From Phoronis australis (lineage: Eukaryota; Phoronida; Phoronidae): a DNA stretch of 64,000 nucleotides. The stretch lies in contig NMRA01000290.1 of assembly GCA_002633005.1 (NCBI GenBank), forward strand, positions 485,974 to 549,973. The letters run 5' to 3'. Both the position numbers and the translations under genes were made by a program. The stretch's first letter is position 1, and each line of letters opens with the position of its first letter. The notes under the pieces are model-generated. The model searched no databases. It was not told the DNA's origin and worked only from the letters and a program-made list of their open reading frames with translations. Of the stretch, positions 24,701 through 36,700 are shown piece after piece.

Positions 24701-27700
24701 GTCTGGAGTTAGGGTCTTCCCTTCTAACATACAGGGGTTCTGTCAGTCTTGTCAGCACTGCAAGTACAGCGATGAGAAGGAATCTAAGCTTTCTACTACT
24801 TCTTCGAACTTGAAATTGTTTTTGGCACTTTCCATTCTACTGTGCTCGAGAACACTTGATGATCTCTAGACTCGAGTCAAAAACTCAAGAAAAAAATTAC
24901 AATTTCAAGTAAAAGCTCATGACAAGCTTTTAGCAAAAATTAAGTAAAACAATTCCAAGTTCGATCTTGAGTAAAAAGATTAGACCTCGGGTGAATGCTT
25001 TTGGTGGGCTAGAAATCTACAACTTTAAATTAAGATAAAATTCTGAGGCACTGCAACGCACCAAACATATTGATCTTTAACTGGACCATAGTACAAGAAG
25101 TGGTAATTTGCCTCGCTTCATAACCAGCACAATTGTTCTGACAACATCAAAATCAAAACATAATAGGGCCTCCACAACTTAACAGCCATACTGGTTGCCA
25201 TGCCACAAGGTTGGTGACTGGGGGGGGGGGCAAAAGTTTGAGAGCTTAAACTACCAAACTGTCCCTAATTGTCTCTACCACTCATGAAGCTTCAGGTACC
25301 CAAAAATATAGATCTGCTCCTGATTGTGGCAACCTGGACAAACAGAGTTTAACCCTTATCATGCGCTAGGCGAGGTCAGCCGACAAGCCTATTATCCTAT
25401 TAAAATGCGTCGGGTGTACTCAATCGCCTAAAATAAGCTACGGCTAGGCTGCGCAAGGAGAGTGTACTCACCCCAGGACACTGGTGTTTTTCATTCNCAA
25501 GTAAAAGCTTATGACAAGCTTTTAGCACAAATTAAGTAAAACAATTCCAAGTTCGATCTTGAGTAAAAAGATTAGACCTCGGGTGAATGCCTTTGGTGGG
25601 CTAGAAATCTACAACTTTAAATTAAGATAAAAGTCTGAGGCACTGCAACGCACCAAAGATATTGATCTTTAACTGGACCATAGTACAAGAAGTGGTAATT
25701 TGCCTCGCTTCATAACCAGCACAATTGTTTTGACAACATCAAAATCAAAACATAATAGGGCGTCCACAACATAACAGCCATACTGGTTGCGATGCCACAA
25801 GGTTGGTGACTGGGGGGGGGCAAAAGTTTGAGAGCTTAAACTACCAAACTGTCCCCAATTGTCTCTACCGCTCACGAAGCTTCAGGTACCCAAAAATATA
25901 GATCTGCTCCTGATTGTGGCAACCTGGACAAACAGAGTTTAATACAGATCAACATGTCTGTGCTCTCCCAACAGTTTTTGTCTTCATATAGGACTGTAAG
26001 CACCACTCACTTCCCGCAATGGGCTGCAGAGACGTTTCGTATCGCGACACCCCACATGGCATGCCGTCCAACATAAACGCGATAAGGATGTCGGCAAATG
26101 ATGTGTGTGGTGCACAGCACACAATAGGTGCCTCAGCCTTTGGTGCTGCTCTACCCCTCACTTTTATCCAGTGAACACCAAAGCAGAAGAATGTACATCG
26201 GGCTAACGCTGTTGCAGGAATTTTCAAAGACCTGAAAGAAGATGCATGATATTGCAGTTCAAAGTAACAGAAATCCGAAGCGAAGTGTGGTATTAAAGAC
26301 TGAATCAGTCTTTTCCATTCTCAGCAATGATGACAAACGTAATGAGTAATTTCTAAAGGCATTTCCCTCTTGCTTAAAGTGACTATAAACTTGAGAAGTG
26401 ACATTTTGATTTATACCACAAATTACTTACAAGAGCACCGCAAAGCATTTAAATGCTCCCACAACTGCACCGCAAATTGTATGGTTACAGAATGAGGTGT
26501 TTATTAGTATCATAAAAATTGCCAATTGATGACACACAGTATGTCGAACTGTTCTCATATTCATAGAAATATGCATGCCAAATACCACAAAGATCCTGCA
26601 AGTGGTTTGGCAGATACAACAGCACATGCAAAAACGGCACTAGGGCATAACAGTATTCAAACCAGTCAGAAAATCAATGTCATTTGTACTCTTATCAGTA
26701 GGAACATATCTGCCAATTTTTATAATCTTTTGAGTGGTCTGGTGTGTTTGAGATGTAGAAAAAAGTAACAGACTCAACAATAAAAAAAGGCCAATTGGTA
26801 GGACTATAGATTATCGACAACAGATTAACAACTACGATATTTTCCACTTTGAAATTCCCAGAGGAGGCCCCACGTATTTAAAATGCACACCTCAGCTTCA
26901 GCTTAGTGAGCAGACGACGTATTTGCTGGAAGTAAAACGGGCAATCACACCAGGTGCTACTAGCATCTCCATGGCCAATAGTGAAACTAATTGTAAACTG
27001 TAGTATTGTTGCTTACAGCTTGTGCCCAAGAACGCAGACCTTGTAAATTGAAAATATAGTTGGCAGTCCATGTTATAGTCTATGGTGGCACAAAATACAA
27101 TGAATCCATCCAAAAACAGAAAGGGGTTGTATAATAGAACCCTATTTGAGAAATAATATGAAAATCTGTCAAGAAACTCTGAAAATAGAGGCAAACGTAA
27201 AAAATATACGTAATTGACACTATGGGCCACAGCAGTAACTACATATATTGAAAAGCTGACGTTATCCATTGTCCCTATCTCCAGAAAATAATTTGACAAA
27301 TTTTACATACTAAGATTCTGGGAAGTGTTCAAGAGATACAGCTATGGACTCAAACATCAAATTGCCCTCGAAAGGTTTTGCAAAGAACTAAAAGTATGTT
27401 ATTCCTCGGTAAATACATAAACAAGAGCAACACTGAGAGTTGAAATGCGCCTAAGACTGCACCGCAAACGGTGTTGCAACTAGGGGTGTTTATTTGTATC
27501 ATAAACAAGAGCAACGCAGAGCACTGAAATGTGCCCACAAATGCACCGCAAACGGTATGCTTCTAGGAATACAGAGTTAAACTTAAAAAACTAAAATTGC
27601 CACTAGGGGGCACAGCAGCAGTCAGATCTGTCCGAAAGTCGTCGTTATCCGTAGTCAACTTCACATGAATACTCTTGCTAGATTAAGTTAAGATCCTGCG

Positions 27701-30700
27701 AATGGTTTAGGAGATACAGCCATAGGCGCAAAAAAACAAAACTGCCACTTGGACGTGCCACAGTAGTCAAAATCATCGGAAAATCATCGTCAATCGTCCT
27801 CTTTATAGTAAGCACATACATGCCAATTTTCACAATCATCCTTTGAGCGGTTTGGTTGATAGAGGGGTGGATGCAAAAGACACTCAAAAACAGTAAAAAT
27901 GGCCAATAGGTGGCGCAACCTACGTCCAATCGATCCGAAAATGAGAGGATATCGTCATCTCACTAATAGGTGCCTACATACCACATTTCATGAAAATCCG
28001 TTAAGGACTTTTGAAGATACAGAGGTAAACGTAAAAAAATAAAATCACCAATAGGGGGACACACCGTTAGTCCGATCTGTCCGAAAGTCGTTGTCGTTTG
28101 TTGTTAACATCATATAAATATACTTACTAAATTTCCTGCGAACGGTTTAGGAGATACAGCCATAGGCGCAAAAAAATGCCACGAGGAGGCGCCGCAGTAG
28201 TCGAAATCGTCGGAAAATCATCGTCCACCGTCCTCTTCATAGTAAACAATACATGACAATTCTCAAAATCATCCTTTGAGCAGTTTGGTTGATAGAGGGG
28301 TGGACGCCAAAAAACAGACTCGAAAACAGTAAAAATGGCCACTAGGTGGCGCAATACATCGAATCCATCTGAAAACAAGGGAATAGTTTCCTTTCACTAC
28401 TAAATGCCTAAATTCCAAATTTTATGAATCTACATCAAGGACTTCCGAAGATATAGAGGTAAGCGTAAAAAACTAAAATTGCCACTAGGGGACACACCGG
28501 TAGTCGGAGAGGTCTGAAATTTCTTCGTCATCTGTCGTCACCTTCATAGGAACACAACTGCCAAATCTCATCAAGATCCTGTGAGGGATTTAAGAGATAC
28601 AGCTGCGGATGCCGGACGCCTGGACAGACAGAGATGACGGCAATATGCGACCACATATAAATATGTGGGCGCATAAAAATCTGTCAAGGAACTTCAAAGA
28701 AACAAAGGAAAAATGAAATTGTCCTCTTCACACTGAGAGCATAATACAGCAATTTTCAAAATCATATTAGAATGGTTTGGTTGATCGAGGAGTGGACGTC
28801 AAAAAACAAACTCAGAAACAGCAAAAATGGCCAATAGATGGCGCAAAGTACCTCGATTCTATTCGAAAATGGAAAGAGAGCATCATCTTACCAAAAGATG
28901 CCTATACTCCAAATTTTCTGAAAATCCATCGAGGACCTTTGAAGATACAGAGGTAAACCTAAAAAACTAAAATTGCCACTAGGGGACACACCGGTAGTCA
29001 GATCCATCCGAAAGTTGTCGTCATCTGTTGTCAACATCATATAAATACACTTGCTAAATTTAGTAAAGACTCTGCAAACGATTTAGGAGATACGGCCATG
29101 GGCACAAAAAAAAACCCCGGCCACTAGGAGGCACTACAGAAGTCGAAGTCATCGGAAAATCATCATCAGCCGTCCTCTTTGTCAGTAGTAAAAACATACA
29201 TGCCAATTTTCACAATCATCCTTAGAGCGGTTTGGTTGACAGAGGGGTGGACGCCAAAAAACAAATTCGAAAACAGAAAAAAATGGCCACTAGGTGGCGC
29301 AAACGACATCAAATCCATCCAAAAACAAAAGGATAGTGTCATCTCGCTAATAGATGCCTATATGCAACACTATATTACGCAGAAGTACATACTTCCTCCA
29401 GCCTCTAAGTGGCTTGTCCCTGTCTTTCTCGGGAACTGTACACACAGCCAAGGCAGCGATTAAATAAGTGACCAGCATGAGAATAATAATAACAAGCAGT
29501 CTGATTGGGGCAATGGTCACTGACATTAGAGCCACCTGAAAAACAAACAAACCATACAGTAAATAAGAGTAATCAAAGAATGTATCTTGCAATATTATAT
29601 GTATCAATCAACAGAGGTAGCATGACTATAAACAAAGGAGATGACTCTATACATACTAGGAGTGGGGAGACGATATTTACACTTCCAAGTGACGACTTTT
29701 ATATTACAAAACAAACTACCAGCAGTTGAGTACTCTTAAAGATGCCCTTCACCCCAGTTTAGATGCCAATGCTGAATTCTCAACCAAAGCACTGTGAATT
29801 TTTTTAAAGAAACATTACCATGCTCACTCAATCTTTAATTATCGCCAAATGAGCTAGCAAATCGCCAATTCTCGCCATTGGCTTAAATCAGGGCCAGTGA
29901 CTTCACCACTAAAATACACTTAAAATACTCACTATTTACCAAATGGGGTTTAGCTCTACCAACAAAATGTCAGACTGAAACCACTTAGGTCGTGAGTTCG
30001 TATCGGTCTTAATAAACCACTTTCTCACGGAATGTGCCACTTTAATTGGCAGTTATACTTGGAAAGACTGTGCACAATTAAGTCATCAAATGTTACATAA
30101 ATAGGCTCCCCTATTCACATCTCCTCACTCTTTATGGATGGTGAAATGCCGAGATGAAACCTTAATTGGGCTATTACATGTTCAAGTCATTAGTCAATTA
30201 ACTGGGTGCAGACTCATCAAAATGAAGGCAGTGATATCACTAGCTGTTGTCTACATTTTTATTAGAGGGGGGGCTGACATTAGGGCAATAGCCAGAGACA
30301 GGGGTAGCGGATTTTAGGAACCAGTTTGATGCTTCTTATTCAGTGGAAAAAACTGGTTAATATCAAAATGTGTGCCCTGTAACTAGTGACACTAATAACC
30401 ATTAACAAGTAATTTTGGCTTTACCATGGTTTTGAGCGTCAGGGTAAATGTTTGTGCAAGAAAATTGCCTAGACTATCATCGTTTGATGTTAGCTGAGGA
30501 GCCAAGCTATTGTCAGTGTATACATGAACACCTACAGAAATGCTCAGGCATACCAAAGATCATAAATTGGAAGAAAACAGCTATGGAAGGAATGGCAATA
30601 ACTTTAATTTTCAAGTTTGACAAATAAAATATTTTATACTTCACTTCTTTTCAATACTACACATTTAAGTTAGATTTACTACGATTTTGTCATTCAAGAA

Positions 30701-33700
30701 AGTAAATCAAGGGATTAAACAAACACCTTTCAAACTGGCACCCTATTTTTTTACTAAACACTGGTTATGAAATTCTATCAGGCTGTCTCACCCTACTACT
30801 GAAATTGGTAATCAGACCAATACTGTGCTTAAAAAAGCAAAAAGGATTTATTAAAGGGAGACCCATAGGTGAGAACCTGAAAAACATTTATGACTTGACA
30901 CAATACATACAGGAAATTAATATTCCACGCCTCCTTGAACTAGTTAACTTTGTGAGGGCATTTAAACTCATTTCATGGAACTGCTTACATATTAAGCATT
31001 TAGTTTTTAAGAGTAGTGAACATTTTGTGGATTGGGTTCGTCTTCGTTTTTTCAATGGTTAAATAAGAAAGTGAGCTTATGCATATTAAATTTATCATGT
31101 CAGGATATTATCTTCAGCAAGTTTTCACGCTTGTGTCGAATACTTAAAATAGAAGTCTTGTAACATTACAAAACAGAAAAATACACATTCTACAAAAATT
31201 GCGAATATTCAGATTTTAACTACACATGATCTCCTACAGATATTTTATTTGTTGGTTAACATATATGTCTAAAAATCTAGGGAGGCCCCCTGAGTGAGTG
31301 TGCAAGAAACCTAACAAGTTTGAATGTATAGTCATTAATAAATACATATCAAAAATAGATAAAATAAGATCACAAGATGTTACAGTCTTTTACAAACATG
31401 AATACAGATTTGATTTCTACTACACACCGAAATTCAATCTACTCATCAACCGAGCACTTTCAGTTAAAAATTGTTTTGTTCTGAAATAGAAAACTCTGAA
31501 ACATTGTTATTTTAGTGGATAAAAATGTGAGATAAATCATTTGTATTAAGTAAATTTATTCCAGTCCCTAGCATATATAAATGTTTTTAGAGAATTAAAG
31601 ATATAATTGACAGATTATCATGGTAAGTGTGAGTGTACTGAGGCTAAGAGTGACGAGGAGTTATATCAAAGTTGCAGAATGGCAGCATGAAAATTATGTT
31701 ATTGAAAAATCTTTTGTTATGTGTTTTTATAATACCACCGGCATTACTCCAAGTACAGTAGCAGAAGAGGCTTCCTAAATGAAAAAGTTTGTTTAAACTT
31801 AAGAGGGTGTACCAAAAAAGTGAACAAAAATACTCTCGGAAACTAGTAAATGGTTTGATTGGGAAGTTACGGGATTTTTCTCATTCCAAGAATCTAAAAG
31901 TTTCCTTTGGAAGGCACAGATGTTGAGAAAAATGCTTTAGATAACTCCAATTGCAAACAAATAAAGAACAGTTTTTTTTTTCTATTCTCTGCACAGCTAC
32001 CTCTTGCTCCACATAATGAATACCTCATCAACAACTGCATTCTATGTTTATTGCGAGACTTTCAGAATGCAACGAAGGCTGATCGCAGTGACTCTTATCA
32101 CCACCGGGCTGTACCAGCACGAACTTTTTCTCAGAGGCAGGCGATAGGGGGACGTTTTAACTTCATGATGGCAATTTTACTTTGTATCTGACTAGATGCA
32201 TTTTAAACAATAGTTAAATTGCCTCTTTGTCCTCTAGAAGACACCGATATCTGGTCCAACAAGATCAAACACCACACTGTTACTCCCATTGAACTTGGTT
32301 TCCAAATTGAAATGCAGAATATACAGAAACACCTTCAAATAGTTTACCAGTAATTCAGTGTTCTCCATCTTGGCACAACAGCCTTGTTAAAAAATCAACA
32401 ATTTGTGTGCTGAAGCTGCACCACTGAATACGTTTGATGCCAAAACTAAAAACTTACGTTAAGCGAAACTAACTTTGGGATTCCAGAAAAAAATGATTTC
32501 CAGTAAAGCCATACACACACCTAAGAATTCATATTTTAGAATATTTTGTTTAGGAAATTTTGGGCCAGCCTGTAAATAAAGTTATGCAGGAGTCTAGAAA
32601 AGTGTCCAAATTTGACTAATTTCGGACCATCACATCTCAGAAATGGGGGATTGGATTCACATGAATCTTTCAGAAACTGTTCTACAACACTCATAAATCT
32701 AAAATGAAATGATAATTTAGGCAAGAGTAAATACAGCGTTTTTGAAATTTCATCTTGAAGATTATAACAAACAAAACATGGCCTTGTTACCGAAACCATT
32801 GTTTTGTTATCAAAATGTTCTACTTTTGCATAAGGGGCAATCAAAAATAAGACTTTTATGATCTTCATGAAAAAAACAATAGTGTTGCAAAAATGAAATT
32901 ATGATAACTTAGAAAACTGCAACAGCATTTTTGAAATTTAATTTTCAAGATTTTGTATCAAACGAAAATTCCTCTTGTTATGGATAATGTTGTTTTGGTA
33001 TTGATGTACCAATATTTTACTGGAAAAATTTGCTCACTTAATTCAATTAACGACAGATTGGCAAAAAGCAAAAATATCAAAATCTATGCCCACTTTCCTG
33101 TTATTACTTTCTAAAACTATCTATAATTTTGTAGATAATGGCTATTACATAGACTTGTCAAAGAGGTTTTGCATAAAATTAAATCTTCTGAAAAACAAAA
33201 ACCAAAAATACAGCATAAAAATGAGACTGAAAAAAGTACCAGCAGGATGTAAAGATGAATTTCGGGATGTCGATAAAGAACAGAGAAGCATAACGCATGG
33301 CGATGTGCTGCTGTAAAGGTTCAAGAAAACCTAAATTTGTGAACCCAAGTCACTTCAATTCCATGGCCCGGCCACAAGGTTGGGGCTGCGACACTTTGGC
33401 TGCAGAGTTAAGTGAATTTGTAAATTCAAATGTTTTGAAGTTGCTACTGCGGGACTGAACACCCATTATCCACTGCTTTGTACCGTAGCACATTAATTTT
33501 CAATTATTTATTCTTTAAAATTTAGTTATCCTACTCATTTTGTCTCATTGTTACTTAATTATAATCAGTGAAATGAGACTATTGGCTCACATTAACTGTT
33601 GTTCAAAAGTGAATTTCATTAAATACTGACTTGACTCCTGTTAGATTTCAGACTTTTCACGTTTTGTCCTTTGTTAGCGTAACAGGTACTGAAACTGAGA

Positions 33701-36700
33701 CAACATTGATTTGGACACATTTTATTACATGTTAAAGTCCACATTCAGTTGCACACATCCTATGTTACAGTTTCAGCATATCTATACAGTGCTGTATCAC
33801 TGCCAATATTAAATAAGAACACACTAGTTGTTGCACAAGAAGTTATTAGAAGCAACACATCAGATTTACACAACATTAAAACACTCAATGAAGTTCCAGA
33901 TTTGGTTGGCTTGACATGCTTTTTCTGGGTACGTAATGTTGCAATCACAGTTTAATTGTCCGATGAACAGTTAAATGGGATTTAAAAAACCATGGTTAAC
34001 AATTCCTGGAAAGTCGCAATCCAACTGCGACGAGACAATATATATGTGATCAGGATTTCCTTGAGACCAACCAGAATATGCTGCTTCAGTTTGCATTGAC
34101 TCGTTTCCTGTCATCACAGCTCCATCCGGCTGTGCAGTTGCTTTTCCCAAATCATTTGGAGATAGTGGAAGCTCATCTGAAATGGTGAGATTTTTTAGCA
34201 CAACTGACGAAGCATTGTCTAGCTGAAAAGTGGGGTTTGCAAATTCATAGCCAGTGATTTCATTGCTTGACAGTGCCGATGTACACGTTGGAGAGTAGGA
34301 TCTCACTTGCAGATGTGGGCTCAGTTGACCATCAGTTACATGAAGCTTTGATGGCATCAGAGGTGATGGTGCTGTCTCTCGAATTGAAGGTCGCGACGTT
34401 ATTCTGTTTCTGCTGCTTAGGTTATTCCCGCCTTTTACTAATGGATGCTGACCCCTATGTGCTGCTTCCAGGACAGACGACAGGTCATGTTTATATTCAA
34501 ATGTAGACATGGTAGGTTCCTGCGCTTTTGACATTTTATGTTGGCTGTCAACAGAAGAACTTAAAGGTTCCTCTGTATCCAGTTTGAATGAATTCTTCGC
34601 ATTTGCCTGTTTTGGCACACTTCCTAATATTTCAGGTGCCTTCTTAGATTTCCGTGCTTTTTCTGACTTATCTTCTTTCTTACCATGATTTGTTTTATAA
34701 AATTTTCCTCTTAGAATCCTTGTGCGAAATTGCAGCTCTCTAATTATATCCTTTTTGCAGACAAATGCCAGGAAAATGACAGAGCTCTCGCTTATCAAAC
34801 AGGTTTGGGCAGCAGCTTTTAAACCAGTATCACTAGAGTTTGCAAAGTACAGGAAATGCACAATCAAATTCAAGCTCATTATTATGGAACATGCCACATT
34901 GCGCAACGTATTCATCTTCTCTGCTCGGCTCATTTCAATTTTGTTCCTCGGGTCCTTTTCTCGGAAACTCTTGATCATTGTGACACAGCAGTTGCTATAT
35001 ATGAGGAAGTTGGTGAACATAAAACAAGCACAAGGCACGACAAAGAAAGAGAGCAGTGCTGGAACGGTAGATACGAAGCACTTGCCGGCACCGATCCCCA
35101 AGTTGAAACCCAGAATTTCCTGCTCACCCACATCCCCTATAAGAAATGTAAATAAGAATATAGGCCCTATGAAGAAGAGTGGTAGTATCCAACAGTAAAG
35201 GGTGTAAGTTATGTATTGTTTCTTGTGTGACTTCATTCCCTGGAAGTAGTGTGTGAGGTTCCACCAGTTATCGACGGCATTCATCTTCAACCACAAGAAG
35301 GTTGCCACCCAAAAGTACTCATTCATGGCGGCTCCGATTAAACACAGCATATCGTCGTCCTTTATGTTCAGGGTAAACATTGCAAATAGCTCGTGTGCAC
35401 CTTGAGAAAAACACATGTTGACAATGCAGTATCCTCCAGGTGTGCGCAGGCATGGCACAATGATGTAGATGACAGCTGTGGTGGTCAGCATGGCAATGCT
35501 AACTGAATAGAATATTTGGTCAATTAATTGAGATTCTGCATTCACAAGAACCTGAGTTGAGTTTGAAGGATTTGTAAATTGGCCGACTTGAGCCATCTCT
35601 GAATGTCGCAGCTAAACTGGAACTCTCTGAGTTGTCCTACCTTCTTTAAATGTGATAGCCAGCATGTGCCACAAGGCATTAATAATTAAGTATTTTCAAC
35701 ACCACATACCTGCATTAAAATAGCTCGCCTGGGCTATCAGCCAGCACATGTGGGCCCTCTATATAACATGATCGTGTGATAATGATTTTGTAGCAAGTCA
35801 GCAATTATGAAGAACCCCACGAGACGGAGTGGGCAAATTAATAACTTTCACTGCTACGTAACTAGAGTATGTTGAAAAAGAAATCAAAAACATTCAACGA
35901 GGATCAGGGGGCGATGCCCATTGGAGGGATTGGTAGAGATACAATGCCAACTCAGGTGGGTGTTTCTCCCTATCAGATATCACCTTAGGTAGGTATTTTG
36001 CCATCCCAGATATCATGCACAGGAACATTACATAACACCAGATGTTGGTTCAAGAAGTAGCTAGTCAATCATCTTACTTTCCTGGCTACCACCATTTTCC
36101 CCAAAACATGAATAGAAAGCAAGAGTTTTTTTTTCTGCCACTGAAAATGGTTTATCATGTTTTAATTGGGTAGACTGACTTAAGCAGACCAGTTAGACCT
36201 TATTTACAGTTTCAAAATGGCCATTATCACATTTAAAAACAAAAAAACTTGTTCTATAAAATTTTTCTGTCTAAAATCCTACTTTTTCATATATTTGAAG
36301 AATCTTTTCAAAATAACTCAGATGTATTCATTAGGAGTAGACCTACTTTAATATATAACTATGCCTATATCCATAAAAGAGAGGAAAATCTTTTTTATGG
36401 AACATCCCTCGAGTTGAAATCTGAATATAGGACTTCACTCTATGTATACTTCTTTGAAGATGGGTAGTCAAGCCTGAACAGCTTTAATTTATGATTCAAC
36501 ATTAACCTAATTGTGCTATTATACAACTTGGTCAGTTATGATAAATATGTTATACAATGTACGTGTTTGTACCAATGGTTATTACGAGATTCGTGATATG
36601 CAAAAGTATTTGAATGAGAGCGAAGTCGGAGTTCAAACAACGAATCGAGATATAATAATAGCACCTGGTACAAACATGTATGTTGAATAACGTATTTTTT

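Noticed and set aside
27000-29340. Could the regularly spaced repeats be a CRISPR array?
   Set aside because: The genome is eukaryotic, the monomers are ~150 bp and tandem with no unique spacers of constant length, and they form a three-type higher-order repeat.
31907-32191. 94-residue + strand frame with an acceptor-like CTCTGCACAG inside
   Set aside because: No conserved motif, contains a T-run, and no partner exon was found; treated as intronic LPCAT sequence.
34267-35198. Open frames on the + strand opposite the GPCR
   Set aside because: Shadows of the minus-strand GPCR coding sequence.
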